A stretch of 64,000 nucleotides of DNA from the NCBI GenBank assembly GCA_905147135.1, contig LR990040.1, positions 25,247,857 through 25,311,856 of the forward strand. The letters are read 5' to 3'. Made by a program: the position numbers and the translations under genes. Below the pieces are notes generated by a model. That model was not told the origin of the DNA and did not search any database. It saw nothing but the letters and a program-made list of their open reading frames with translations. This document shows positions 1 through 10,630 of this stretch, in pieces (position 1 is the stretch's first letter; each line of letters starts with the position of its first letter). Origin of the DNA: Blastobasis lacticolella (taxonomy: Eukaryota > Arthropoda > Insecta > Lepidoptera > Blastobasidae).

Positions 1-42
1 GCTATGACAGATTGACAGTCGATTACAGCGTTGTCTTTTGGT
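1..42 (+). repeat. Left part of a dispersed repeat used as hAT target (copy 1)
   Basis: This short sequence resumes at 586 after the MITE. Its uninterrupted form (about 60 bp, up to about 620) is also found split by a different hAT at 46647-46689 and 49804-49838. The two loci diverge beyond the shared segment, so this is a dispersed repeat and not a large duplication. The parent family is not recognised. Confidence 0.75.
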
Positions 43-585
43 TAGAGGTTTGCACCGGAGCGGAATTTTGGCAACCGATTGAATTCACCGGTTATTAGGG
101 CAATCTCCGGTGATTCACCGGTGATCACCGGAGAATAAAGCATATTTTTGTTTATTTCAATTTATATTATATTTAAAATATATTTAATAAAAAAGAAAGT
201 ATAATTGAACAAACAATTGTCCAATTATTCTTATTTTTTTATCGATATACTAACTTATGACATCATACAGTGGATATGGCCATTTAATCCAATATCCGCT
301 GCTCTCATTAAAGTTAAGTGCTTTGAGTTATGACTGAAATAATTAATTTCATTCGAAAGAAGCAAGTTTGTAAATAGTTGTAAAAAATGAAGTTAAATAA
401 TAAAAAATATTGATAATTGAATCTTTCTTTTATTTGTGTAATATTTATTATATTAAAAGGTTATTCTAAGATGTAATACGATCACCGGAGTTTAATCGGT
501 TATTATCCGATTGTTTCAATCGAGTACATTTACCGGTAAATCACCGGTGATTCTCCGGTACTCACTGCTCCGGTGCAAACCCCTA
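43..585. mobile_element. Non-autonomous hAT element (MITE), 543 bp
   Basis: The element has 18-bp terminal inverted repeats, tagaggtttgcaccggag at 43-60 and its complement at 568-585, with one mismatch. It is flanked by an exact 8-bp direct duplication, cttttggt, at 35-42 and 586-593. An 8-bp duplication and a TAG start are hAT hallmarks. Subterminal copies of a tcaccggtgat-like motif lie near both ends (about 90-135 and 539-560), as expected for transposase-binding repeats. The interior is AT-rich and codes for nothing visible. The transposase source is unknown; the hAT at 46690 has different terminal repeats and is probably not its partner. Confidence 0.9.
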
Positions 586-593
586 CTTTTGGT

Positions 594-1788
594 ATGATTT
601 ACGTACTATTTGGCCGACTCACAGTGTGTTATTTTGGCTTAGTTGCGGACACGTCAATTTTTTGTGCCTATTCGATAGATATAGTTATGATAAAAATTTA
701 GCAAAAGGAGCGATAGTATTTTTTTGTATAATTAGAGAGTTATTAAGGTTTAAGTGAAAGGTGAGAAAAACTAAATTCATTTTTAGTTTAGAAAATTGTT
801 GATATATATATTTAGTTAGTCTATTAAATAAAGTCACAGCATAATATCTACTTAAATAAAAAAAAGAGGCGTTGTACCTTTAATACATTAAAAGATATTT
901 GACTTTCACCGGTTAACACAAAATATATTTTTTAAATTTTATCTTATCACGGTCGCATTTTATTTTTATTTAAAAACATTCGCAATATTATTGTTAACCA
1001 TACCTTACAATATGACACGCGACAATTACAGGACAACGGAGATAGAGCGTTTCTAAATATTTCTGAAATTTCTATGGAAATAGGGTTGTCACAATGAAAC
1101 ACGAAAAAAATTTGCCAGATATTTCCCATATCGACCCTTCGAGTAGCAAATGTCGTAAAAGCCAAATCGCTACTTTTGGGAAATCGCAAAAAACTAAAAA
1201 TGGAAAAAAATAACCTTATGTATTTTTTATGTTTCTAAAGCTATATTCGTGCTATTTATATATGTTACTGAGCGCAAAAATCCCTTTTAAAGTGTGTAAG
1301 CATCAAAAAGGTAACTTCAATAGTTTAGGAGAAAGCATGGCTTTTACTACATTTTTTTTCCACAAAAATGGCGTTTACGACAAAATTTGCAATTTATGGG
1401 ATAATCAAAACTGTTGTATTATACATTTTGTTTGAAATAAGACCTACTTTTTATGTAGTAAAATACCAAGTTCATAATCAAAACAAATAGTTTATTGTAG
1501 TAAAAATCAGCCTTTATTCTGTTATTACTTGAATTATTTCAAAACAATGATGTTTTATTGTAATTTCTAAGTTTATAATCATAATTTCACATTAACCTAA
1601 TAAGAACCTGATAAAACTTCAAGTAAAAAGAGTATCAGTGAACTAATTTTTCACACAAATGCTGCACGATACCACCGTATTTTGCCAGTCCGGTGTTAAT
1701 GAGGAAAGGAGTTTTATAAAACCGCATCAGTGATGATGCATTGATACATTGATGCGGTTTCATACAACTCCTGACAAAATACCGCAGC
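594..1788. other. No gene seen; AT-rich, one imperfect hairpin
   Basis: There is no coding signal. An imperfect inverted repeat lies at 1709-1729 and 1750-1770 (about 17 of 21 positions pair, 20-base loop), just before the LINE relic. The short open frames here show no family resemblance. Confidence 0.5.
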
Positions 1789-1791
1789 ATC

Positions 1792-2640
1792 ATGCGGCAC
1801 GAATGCAAGACAAACTCACTTATAATCTTCATACATGAAGGTTTATCACGTGTCAAGACCACCATAATAGTAACGAGTACTTTCCCGTTGGCTTGGAAGC
1901 TTGCTAACGTTATCCCCCTTCCAAAAACCACCAACCCCTCTAGTTTTACCGATTTCCGTCCCATATCCCTATTACCTTTCCTTTCCAAGGTCCTTGAACA
2001 CATTATCCATGATCAACTCACTCAGTATCTTACATCGAACTGTTTACTTTCTTCATTTCAATCTGGTTTTCGTAAGGGCCACAGTACTGTGACAGCACTG
2101 CTGAAAGTTACAGATGACATCCGTCTTGCGATGGAGAATAAGTGTCTAACGATTTTAACACTACTTGACTTCAGCAGTGTTTTTAACTCTGTAGACTTCG
2201 ATGTACTTCTCGCCATTCTTCGCTCTCTTAACATCTCTCCTTCAGTAATGGCGTGGTTTGATTCTTATCTTCGCTTGCAGACAGTTCGTTCCGGAGAGGT
2301 CTTCTCGGATTGGTGTGATCTTCTTGCAGGTGTACCGCAGGGTGGCGTTCTATCTCCTCTTCTGTTCTCGATCTTCATCAATAGTATTACATCAATCATC
2401 TCCTCTAACTTCCATCTCTATGCAAGACGACTTGCAACTTTACCGACATTTTAAAATCTCCGATATCGAGGAAGCTTTTGACTATGTGAATGCCGATTTG
2501 ATACGTATATGCTCCTGGGCTAAGTCATTCGGGTTAGTGGTAAACCCAAAAAAATCGCAGGATCTACTTATCGGCAGTCCGTACATGAGTAGGCAACTTA
2601 GTGCTATTACTGTACCTCAAATATTCACGTCGCTCACACG
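1792..2640 (+). pseudogene. Non-LTR retrotransposon reverse transcriptase, fragment
   Basis: The frame from 1792 to 2454 carries reverse transcriptase signatures in order: FRPISLLPFLSKVLE (fingers), the SGFRKGHST region, and GVPQGGVLSPLLFSIFIN (palm). The catalytic YADD box is destroyed by an extra base near 2423, which turns it into YARR. The true frame continues in 2430-2640 with VNPKKSQ. The fragment has no endonuclease upstream and no 3' end. The palm is close to that of the LINE at 26044-27438 (same VPQGG...LFSIFIN wording), so both belong to one Jockey/CR1-like lineage. It is certainly dead. The clade is inferred from motifs only. Confidence 0.85.
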
Positions 2641-4457
2641 GGAATGTGTTAGGAGACATGCCAACGGGCAATGAAGTAGCAGCTGTGATTAGCACAGAAG
2701 CGGAAGCATTTACATCACACTGCATTGCAGTTTGGAAACATGGGAGTAGCCTTTTGTTGATTTGTTAAATCCCCATTTTGAAAGCGTGCAATATCCATTG
2801 CTCTATTTTCGAACTTTTATTGTCCGAACCGCGTTTTTCACAACTCAACCGATTATCTGAGGAGTGGATTATAGATATGTTCAATCGAATTAACGAGAAA
2901 CGTCTTAGATTTTTATCCAACCAGCAAGTATCATTGCGATCAGCACCTCTTACAGAGTTAATTGGGGACGAGACCATTCAGGGCGAAGGCAGCGTTGTGC
3001 CCGGAAAAATTTACCTACCCTGTACATTTACCGGAGGTCCACGGTATATGAAACTGAAATACCTCGATTCGATGGCTTTGGTTAACAGATTAGGCACCCC
3101 TTCATTTTTTGTAACAATTGCATGTAATCCAAAATGGCCTAAAATTGTCAACTCTGTCCCTGAAGCAAATAAAAATCCACTTCTTTGTGCGCGAGTATTT
3201 GAGCTTAAATTGCGACAACTTATTAGAGATAGATCACCGCTCACGTTTTCTTAAATTTAGATAGTGTTGTCTTATGTACCGCGACGTCCGGCATAGCTGC
3301 TCAAAATCTCGCGAATGGAACTACTGCACATAGCATGTTCCGCTATCCGTTAAACATGCCAGATGACTGGAATATCACAAATGGTTCGCAAAGAGCAAAC
3401 TTAATTTATAACGCGGCCGTGATCGTTTACGACGAAGCCCCTATGGCACATAAATGTATATACATTTGTTAGATAGATCATTGCGAGATCTAATGCAATC
3501 GGACAAAATTTTTGGCGGTGAAGTAATAATTTTCTCTGGGGATTATCGTCAAATTCCTCCCGTAATTCCCGAGGCAAAATCTAATTCAGATGTTTACAAC
3601 TTTTCTGTAAAGTCTTCGCCCCTTTGGAAAATACTAAAAACATTCTCTGTTGTCACCTCGCAGAGATGCAGAGAAGACCCAGAGTATTCGGAATTTTTAT
3701 TGAAATTGGGATCCAATCTTATTGAACCATATTCGGCTGAAAAAACGCAAATTTTAATTGACATATCAATGATCTCTTTTGTAACCGAATTGCAAGAGCT
3801 GATTGCATTTTTTTTCCCGCGAGACGATATTGAGGAACCGTACACTTGTGCCGGAAGAGCAATTTTAACGACCCATGACGAAAGCGTTCGCGAAATTAAT
3901 GCCATAGTTTTGGAGCGTGTACCTAACGAAATATTACATTTCTATTCTGTAGATGAAGTTGTCAGTGATCATGCAAATCAAGTGTTTTTAGGCTTCCACT
4001 CTCTGAACCGAATGCGACCAAAAGGTATTCCAGATCATGATTTGACTTTAAAAGTAGGATGCGTTTGCATGATAATTCGTAATCTAAGTTTCTCAAACAG
4101 ATTAGTGAACGGCACCAAAGTCGTCACTGTAAATACCTTGCCGCGTCTCATAACCGTTCATCTACCGGATAGTTGCGAAGACTTTTTAATACCGCGAATA
4201 TTGCTTAAAACGTCAATAGAGCTGAATAGTCCCATAGAAATGACTCGTCGTCAATTTCCATTGCAGGTCTGCTATGCAATGACGATTCATAAAAGTCGGG
4301 GGTGGACTTGCGGTCGGACATGTTCAGCCACGGTCAATTATACGTTGCCCTTAGCCGCGTTCAAAATCGCCAAACAATAAAGGTCTTATTACACAAGGAC
4401 CGCGTCATTAACGGCGTCCCTCTCGCGAATAACGTAATTTATCCACCTCTGTTATAA
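2641..4457 (+). pseudogene. Helitron Rep/helicase, internally deleted relic
   Basis: Helitron transposases join a rolling-circle HUH replication initiator to a PIF1-type helicase. The N-terminal Helitron-like domain is readable at 2650-3250: a NEVAAVI motif, then FTGGPRYMKLKYLDSMALV, and a CNPKWP box near 3127. After about 3252 the sequence jumps straight into helicase (SGIAAQNLANGTTAHSMF at 3286-3342, DEAP near 3435, GDYRQIPPV near 3539, and CYAMTIHKS near 4270). The HUH and catalytic tyrosine region and the Walker A motif are therefore missing. A frameshift near 4308 moves the last motif (HGQLYVALSR) into another frame, which then runs to a stop at 4455-4457. No CTRR-type 3' terminus was identified downstream. 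Confidence 0.85.
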
Positions 4458-6373
4458 AGTTCTTCGCCAAAAAACGCTAACATATTTTATTTTATTCGCA
4501 ATATCCGTCGCAAAACATTATGTTAATTTTAAATCATTTTGCAGCTTCCTATTCAATTGTTCACCTCTATTAAACGGTGGTCAGTTTTAATCGTGTTATT
4601 TATTAATTATTGTTATTAAATCATGTAAGTTTTTAATAATTTATTTGTTATTTATTTGCCAAATCTAGCATTAGTATACTTGTTTGTTTTTATAGTTAAT
4701 TGTACAATTTTTGTTTAAAATTGTTTTTTTGTAAAGTTTATTTTAATCAATTTCAGTCTTTTTTAAATCATGTTATCGCGCGTTATATTTTGTTTTTATA
4801 ATTGTTGCAAACTTATACATTGTGAGCCCTTTTTTAGTTTTTTATTAGTTTAACTTTGACTTTGATTGCTTTAAGCGGAAGTGAAATGATAGTGTATGTC
4901 AAAAGCCATCAGTACTGGAGAGGGATGGAAGCTTACATGGATAGAAGTGATGAGAGGTGTGGTGAGATCACTGCCAGGTATGTATCATCATAACACCATG
5001 TATTCAATTCCATTACCAATCAAATTTGATGGTCAGACAGCCATTAAAGATGACTGAATCTCTAAGAATCAAAGGTCAAAAGATTAAATAAGGAAAAAGC
5101 TACAATGTAAACCAACCTGATATTAGTAAAAGTCGCCCCAGAATAGAAGAGAAATGCATTACATAAAGATGTACTTGTCTTTCCGCACGTCGTTCTTCAC
5201 ACCATACCACGACAGATACGTCGTGTTTCGGCGGCGTGACTCCCTCACTGACAGGTAAGACCATGTTAATGACTCTCACAATGCGTAACATCTCCTTATG
5301 ACGAGACGCATCTGTCACGTCGCATCACGACGAAGAAGTCGCGTCTCTGTGGTGTGGAACCGTCGCGTGGATCCTTCAGCCGAGACGGTGAGATGATGCA
5401 GCCTACTCTCACGATCCACGACAACTTCCTTGTGGTGAGATGGAATTCCTGGCACCGAGTCGAGAGGAGCGGTCGTGTTTCCGTGTGGTGGGGGTGGGAG
5501 GAGGGGGGAGGGGGCAGTCAGCGTTCTATAGGGCCGTGTAACCGACTCTCATGCTGCTGAGCAACTTCCTTGTGTGTAGTGAGGTGCAATCACCCGCATC
5601 GCGTAAATATTGTCGCATTGAAGTGATATGTCCGTAGGGGTTAACTTGTCTGTGAATGTGCGAATTGGGAACTGATTAATACAGTCAAGACATTTTACAC
5701 GTGATGCGAAGTAATTCGTCGGTTCATTCGACAGCGATGTTACCATCGACATCACGATTTTTTTTATACATACAACACTTTTATTTTTTAATAATAGCCT
5801 GCATAACGAACTATGCCATTGTCTGAATATTTTTGTTTTCTACTGATACTCTCCCTGTATTTGCATATAAAAAAGTTAAGTGACACACGGTGGACAAATG
5901 ACGATTTTTTAATTTGACAATATTTATCATAGATACCTGACTTTGATGATGTAAAGTTCCTATAATGTATAACAGTATACTGGGTGACCGACCACCCAAC
6001 TACTCAAATTCGTACGTGATCAACCAGTCGTCGGTTTTCTGTCCCTATGCCCGAATGGCCGGAACTGTCGTGTACCCCGAGTAAATCGTTAGAGACCTCT
6101 TATAGTCTTAAAAGTAAGTTCACTGCCCGAAAACAGTTCTATGCCCGAAAACTGCCTCGGCGTGTGTGCGTGGTGAGCTTTGGTGCGCGGATCAATCGGG
6201 GGCTGCTTCTTGATTAATTTGAGAGTCTGCCCCAGAGTGAAACGGGCACGTCTCGCTCGTCACGTGCCGAAGTGATATTAAAAAATGCAGCAATTCTGAA
6301 ATATGACATTGATATAATTATATTGTTATCTAATTTATTCTTACGTGCTACTAGATTTTGACTTATCATCTAT
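4458..6373. other. No gene seen; 3' flank of the Gypsy element and unclassified DNA
   Basis: No recognisable gene. A 53-codon open frame at 4896-5057 has no family resemblance. A G-rich tract sits at 5487-5514. The stretch 6000-6300 is less AT-rich and looks like part of a dispersed element, but I could not name it. A 3' LTR for the adjacent Gypsy element should lie here. Nothing matching the 5' LTR candidate at 12271 was seen, and there is no clear polypurine tract after the pol stop. Confidence 0.4.
5487..5514 (+). other. Potential G-quadruplex tract
   Basis: Four or more runs of at least three G lie within 28 bases: GGGGG at 5490, GGG at 5496, GGGGGG at 5503 and GGGGG at 5510, separated by 1-4 bases. 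The tract fits the usual G-quadruplex pattern. No gene context explains it. Confidence 0.6.
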
Positions 6374-9300
6374 TTAGACATTAACTTCGGCTAATTTAAC
6401 CTCATCATAGTGGTATTTTACGTGTCTCCTGTTCATTAGCAAGGTAAGTGTGTTATTGCCATTGATTTTAATCACCTTGTAGGGACCCTTCCATACTGGA
6501 AATAATGCTTTACGTAGGCGTAGGTGGTTCTTGACGTAAACCATGTCTCCTGTTTTATATTTAGCTGGACTCGACCGTCTGTCATAATAATTCTTTGATG
6601 TTAATTTTGACTTTAGGATATTTTCGATGGCTTTCTCTCTTGAAAATTGCAGTCTTTGTTGTAAAACACGAACATAATCACTATATGTTGAATCTAGAGT
6701 AGTTTCATAAACCGACGAAGGAATAAATGGTTTATGCCCAAACAATAATTCATAGGGAGTATAATTAGTTGTACTATGGATAGTAGTATTATATGTAAGC
6801 ATGGCCGTGTAGACGTAACGGGGCCAATTACTTTGGCTTTCATTAACAAAGGACTTAAGGTATTCTTTCAGGGTCGAATGACTCCTTTCCAGAGCACCTT
6901 GTGTTTGTGGATGGTAGGGAGTTGACCAAAGTTGTTTTATTTTGAGAAAGTTGCAAGTTTGCTTGAATAGCTCAGCTGTAAAATTAGTGCCCTGATCTGT
7001 CAAGATAGTTTTTGGAATCCCAAATTGGGATATGAAATGGATTAGGCACTCGGCGGTCTCTTCTGCTGTCGCATTTGGCATTGGGTAACCGGCGGAGTAT
7101 TTAGTAAGATCGTCCTGGATAGTTAAGATATATTTTAGTTTATTACCTCCGGCTTCAGGCAAAGGCCCTACAATATCTAATGCAATCCGTTGAAAAGGTT
7201 GTGTTGAAGTCGTAGTTATCTGCATTGGAGCTCGGTTAGCTTTTCTTAATGCCTTGTTCGTTTGGCATTGCTTACATTTACGTACATAGTTCTCTATGTC
7301 ACTGCGCATATGGCGCCAATAGTACCTTTCTTGGATTCTACTAAGCATTCTGTTACTGCCTAAGTGTCCGGAAATAGGTATATCATGATTTTCCTTGAGC
7401 AATCTTGTAATTTCACTAGTACTAGGATATATTATGATATTTTTATATATATGTACAGTTATTCCTGTATTGTGGAATAAGTACATAATAATATTATATA
7501 TTTTTATGAAATTGTGAGCGTCAAATTGATTTCGGAAATCGCTTATAGCAACTTCTATTAAGTTTTTGAATAATAATTCCGTTTTCAGGTTTTTGAGACT
7601 AATAAAGAGATTTTCATAGCTACTATTATCAAAATAGTGGACTTTTACAAAAAGAAGGAAATAATTAATGTTGTCTTTTTCGAATGATAAAAATGAGTGT
7701 AATGGTCTATCCTTGGAAAGTTCTTCTTTAGATATTAGACTATTGGCAATAATTTCTGGCACATAATGATTAGACTCATCAAGATCTACAGACGTAGGTA
7801 TAATTATATTTTTTATATCAGTTTTCAATAGGTTTTCATTATGTTCTTCAATTTTGGCATTTGAATTAAATGTTTTACTATTCAGTGTTTTCAGGCATTT
7901 GGAGTATGTTTCATTTTCACTATCGCTTCGTGGGGGAGACAGGGGAATTGGATCAAAGTCATCAGGGATCTCGAAATCTTCAGGGATGTCGAACCCACTG
8001 GGTAGGTTAAGGAGTTCAGGTAAGTCTATTAAACAAGGGCTTTCAGGATTCATAGGCAGGACATCGGTATTATCAAAGGTAGGATCACCAACAGCGGTTT
8101 CATTAGGAGCTACTTCAACTCCGGGCAGGACAGGAACGGAATCTTTGTGATTAATTTCATCAGTAGGTGTTCCATCTTGGACAGGATTTACGGGGTATCT
8201 AGATAGAGCGTCAGCATTCGAGTTTGATTTACCTTTTTTATATTCAATCTCATAATCATACTCTTCGAGCTTTAGCCTCCATCGGATCAACTTTGATCCT
8301 GGATCTTTGTGGTTAAAAAGCCACTTAAGGGGCTTATGATCAGTCATTATTTTAAATCTGCGACCATAAAGGTACGGTCGGAATGATTTGGTACCAAAGA
8401 TGATGGCCAAACATTCTTTTTCTGTTACGCTATAATTTTGTTCTGCTTTATTTAACGTCCTGGATGCAAAAGCGATTGGGCGATCTTTACCTACTTCACC
8501 TTGTGATAGTATTGCAGAAATTGCATAGTTTGATGCGTCACAGGTGAGTATAAAAGGAACAGTAAAATCAGGATAACTTAAAATGGGTGAAGTTATTAAA
8601 TTATTTTTCAACTGTTCAAATGCAAGTTGTTGTTGGTTGTTCCAGACAAATGGGGTATCCTTTTTTAATAGGGAACTCAGTGGTTTAGCTATCTTTGAAA
8701 AATCCTGGATGAACCTGCGATAATATGAAACTAACCCTAAAAATGATTTTATGTCTTTTTGGCACTTAGGAACGGGAAATTGGCTCACTGCCTTGACTTT
8801 ATCGGGATTGGGTTTCAACCCTTGTTCACTAATTGTATGACCTAAGTAAGACACTTCTTTGCGAAGGAACTCGCATTTGTCTGGTTGTAATTTCAGGTTA
8901 AATTTTCTCAGCCGCTCAAAAACATCAGATAATTTACTGATATGTGATTTTAAATCAAAAGAATAAATAACAATATCATCGAGGTAAACAAAGCATTGCA
9001 TTCCTTGAAGACCTGAGAGGACTGTATTCATCAACCTTTGGAAGGTTGCTGGAGCATTTTTCAGCCCAAAAGGCATTCGAGTAAATTCAAAATTTCCTCC
9101 AGGGACACTAAATGCTGTTTTTGGCCTATCTTGTGGGGCTACTTCAATTTGATGGAAACCTGACGCAAGATCAAGCGTCGAGAAATATTTACTTTTACCC
9201 AGCTGATCAAGAATTTCGTTGATTTGAGGTATAGGGTAGCTCTCTCCTATAGTAATGTCGTTGAGCTTCCTGTAATCTATTACGATGCGCCACTTCCTCT

Positions 9301-10630
9301 TCCCTGACGCATCTAGTTTTTTTGGGACGATCCAAATGGGTGAGGACCATGGAGAAATAGAAGGTTGAATGATTTTATCGTTCAACATTTTTCCAATTTG
9401 GGATTTTACTTCTTCTTTGTGAATTTCGGGGAATCTGTAAGATTTTACGTTGACAGGCATGGAGGAACTGGTAGAAATTTCGTGTTGAATTTCGCTAGTT
9501 GATGAAAGATGTTCATCTGTTAAATGAAATATATCGGAATATTCAGCGCAAGTGTCTAAGAGAGAGCTTTTCTCTTCATTATTTAGATGCGATGTACGTA
9601 GTAAATTCAAAACTTCTTCTGTTCTTTCGGAAGAGCTCCTTTCAGGACATCTTAAATACAAGTTTTCTTCTTCTACCGGGGATATAGTCAGTAGAAGATT
9701 AGCGCTGATAGGTATAGGATTTTCAGAAACGTTAAGAACAGAAACGTTGATTCTATTATTAGGTTTTACCTTGACTACACAGTTGGATACCAACAGAGAA
9801 TCAGAAACATGTTGGTCTAATATAATGCCCTCTTGTAATTCTGGATTTTTAACTGTACATTCAATGACCGTTTCTGTACGTGGCTGAATAATGTAGACTG
9901 GTTCGTTAAATGATAGTTTTATTTTATGTTCATCTATTTCTAAAGAACCTACGTAATAATTTATTTTGCAACCGTATTGCATTAAAAGGTCAGTTCCGAT
10001 GATACCGTCATAAGGTAAGTTAATATTTTCGAATATATGAAATTTGTGAGTAATCTTAAGTTTTGGATCTAAATGAAGTTTTAAATCAAAGGAACCGAGG
10101 CTTTTGATGGACTCATCTTTAGTGTCAATTCCTTTTACAGCAATCTTGTCATCGTCAAGTTCTGGCATAGTCGTTAAGCTTTGTCGTTTCAGCACACAAA
10201 CGGATGCACCAGAATCTATCAAAAAGGTAAGAGGATTTTCACTGAATGAAGCATCGACTTTAATATGAGGTAAGTACTTTTCTCTTAATATTATTTCATA
10301 GACTTGATTAGGATTTAGGTTATTATCTATGTCACTTTTCTGTTTCAGGAGACCGCGAGTTTGGGGCTGGCTACCCTGTCCATGGGTCGGTGAGGAGAGA
10401 CCACGAGTTTGGGGCTGGCTACCCTGTCCATGGGTCGGTGAGGAGAGACCACGAGTTTGGGGCTGGCTACCCTGTCCATGGGTCGGTGAGGAGAGACCAC
10501 GAGTTTGGGGCTGGTTACCCTGTCCATGGGTCGGTTGACTGGTAGAATAATTATTTTTTTGTTGAATAGTGCTGACATGGTTCAGTGGACGTCCCGTGCG
10601 ACACCTTGACGGGACACTTAGTAGTTTAAA
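6374..10630 (-). CDS. pol: Ty3/Gypsy retrotransposon Pol (protease, RT, RNase H, integrase)
   Basis: A single open frame of more than 1,400 codons encodes the enzymes of a Ty3/Gypsy element. Protease: FLIDSGASVCVL at 10200-10232. Reverse transcriptase: about 8900-9450, with FSTLDLASGFHQIE and the catalytic YLDDIVIYS near 8975. RNase H: TCDASNYAIS near 8540, then TDHKPLKWLF. Integrase: zinc domain H..H..CKQC near 7270-7370, catalytic core ALDIVGPLP (about 7175), LTDQGTNFT (about 6990) and HPQTQGALERSH (about 6895). The C-terminal tail ends at the TAA at 6374. The frame has no good ATG upstream. It opens at a frameshift signal at 10624-10630, so it is expected as a Gag-Pol fusion. A repeat-rich linker joins gag to protease. 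No inactivating change is visible in the enzymes. Confidence 0.93.
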   Translation of the reverse strand, partial: FKLLSVPSRCRTGRPLNHVSTIQQKNNYSTSQPTHGQGNQPQTRGLSSPTHGQGSQPQTRGLSSPTHGQGSQPQTRGLSSPTHGQGSQPQTRGLLKQKSDIDNNLNPNQVYEIILREKYLPHIKVDASFSENPLTFLIDSGASVCVLKRQSLTTMPELDDDKIAVKGIDTKDESIKSLGSFDLKLHLDPKLKITHKFHIFENINLPYDGIIGTDLLMQYGCKINYYVGSLEIDEHKIKLSFNEPVYIIQPRTETVIECTVKNPELQEGIILDQHVSDSLLVSNCVVKVKPNNRINVSVLNVSENPIPISANLLLTISPVEEENLYLRCPERSSSERTEEVLNLLRTSHLNNEEKSSLLDTCAEYSDIFHLTDEHLSSTSEIQHEISTSSSMPVNVKSYRFPEIHKEEVKSQIGKMLNDKIIQPSISPWSSPIWIVPKKLDASGKRKWRIVIDYRKLNDITIGESYPIPQINEILDQLGKSKYFSTLDLASGFHQIEVAPQDRPKTAFSVPGGNFEFTRMPFGLKNAPATFQRLMNTVLSGLQGMQCFVYLDDIVIYSFDLKSHISKLSDVFERLRKFNLKLQPDKCEFLRKEVSYLGHTISEQGLKPNPDKVKAVSQFPVPKCQKDIKSFLGLVSYYRRFIQDFSKIAKPLSSLLKKDTPFVWNNQQQLAFEQLKNNLITSPILSYPDFTVPFILTCDASNYAISAILSQGEVGKDRPIAFASRTLNKAEQNYSVTEKECLAIIFGTKSFRPYLYGRRFKIMTDHKPLKWLFNHKDPGSKLIRWRLKLEEYDYEIEYKKGKSNSNADALSRYPVNPVQDGTPTDEINHKDSVPVLPGVEVAPNETAVGDPTFDNTDVLPMNPESPCLIDLPELLNLPSGFDIPEDFEIPDDFDPIPLSPPRSDSENETYSKCLKTLNSKTFNSNAKIEEHNENLLKTDIKNIIIPTSVDLDESNHYVPEIIANSLISKEELSKDRPLHSFLSFEKDNINYFLLFVKVHYFDNSSYENLFISLKNLKTELLFKNLIEVAISDFRNQFDAHNFIKIYNIIMYLFHNTGITVHIYKNIIIYPSTSEITRLLKENHDIPISGHLGSNRMLSRIQERYYWRHMRSDIENYVRKCKQCQTNKALRKANRAPMQITTTSTQPFQRIALDIVGPLPEAGGNKLKYILTIQDDLTKYSAGYPMPNATAEETAECLIHFISQFGIPKTILTDQGTNFTAELFKQTCNFLKIKQLWSTPYHPQTQGALERSHSTLKEYLKSFVNESQSNWPRYVYTAMLTYNTTIHSTTNYTPYELLFGHKPFIPSSVYETTLDSTYSDYVRVLQQRLQFSREKAIENILKSKLTSKNYYDRRSSPAKYKTGDMVYVKNHLRLRKALFPVWKGPYKVIKINGNNTLTLLMNRRHVKYHYDEVKLAEVNV
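10351..10535 (-). repeat. 48-bp tandem repeat inside the Gag-Pol linker
   Basis: About 3.9 nearly identical 48-bp units start at 10351, 10399, 10447 and 10495. The period is a multiple of three, so the Pol frame stays open and reads a 16-residue unit, LSSPTHGQGSQPQTRG, rich in G, S, P and Q. The other frames are also open across the array, which explains spurious open frames on both strands. Confidence 0.92.
10591..10630 (-). promoter_or_regulatory. Programmed -1 ribosomal frameshift signal (gag to pol)
   Basis: On the minus strand the heptamer TTTAAAC (10630-10624) lies in the gag frame as T TTA AAC, two codons before the gag TAA at 10618-10620. After an 8-base spacer comes a perfect 7-bp stem: GTCCCGT at 10615-10609 and ACGGGAC at 10597-10591, with an 11-base loop. 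Slipping back one base enters the Pol frame, which is closed just upstream of the heptamer and open for 4.2 kb downstream. This is the X XXY YYZ arrangement. Confidence 0.85.

Noticed and set aside
5000..6373. 3' LTR of the first Gypsy element
   Set aside because: No match to the 5' LTR candidate and no polypurine tract was found after the pol stop.
10329..10538. Plus-strand open frame over the 48-bp repeat
   Set aside because: It is the reverse frame of the Gag-Pol linker repeat, open only because 48 is a multiple of three.
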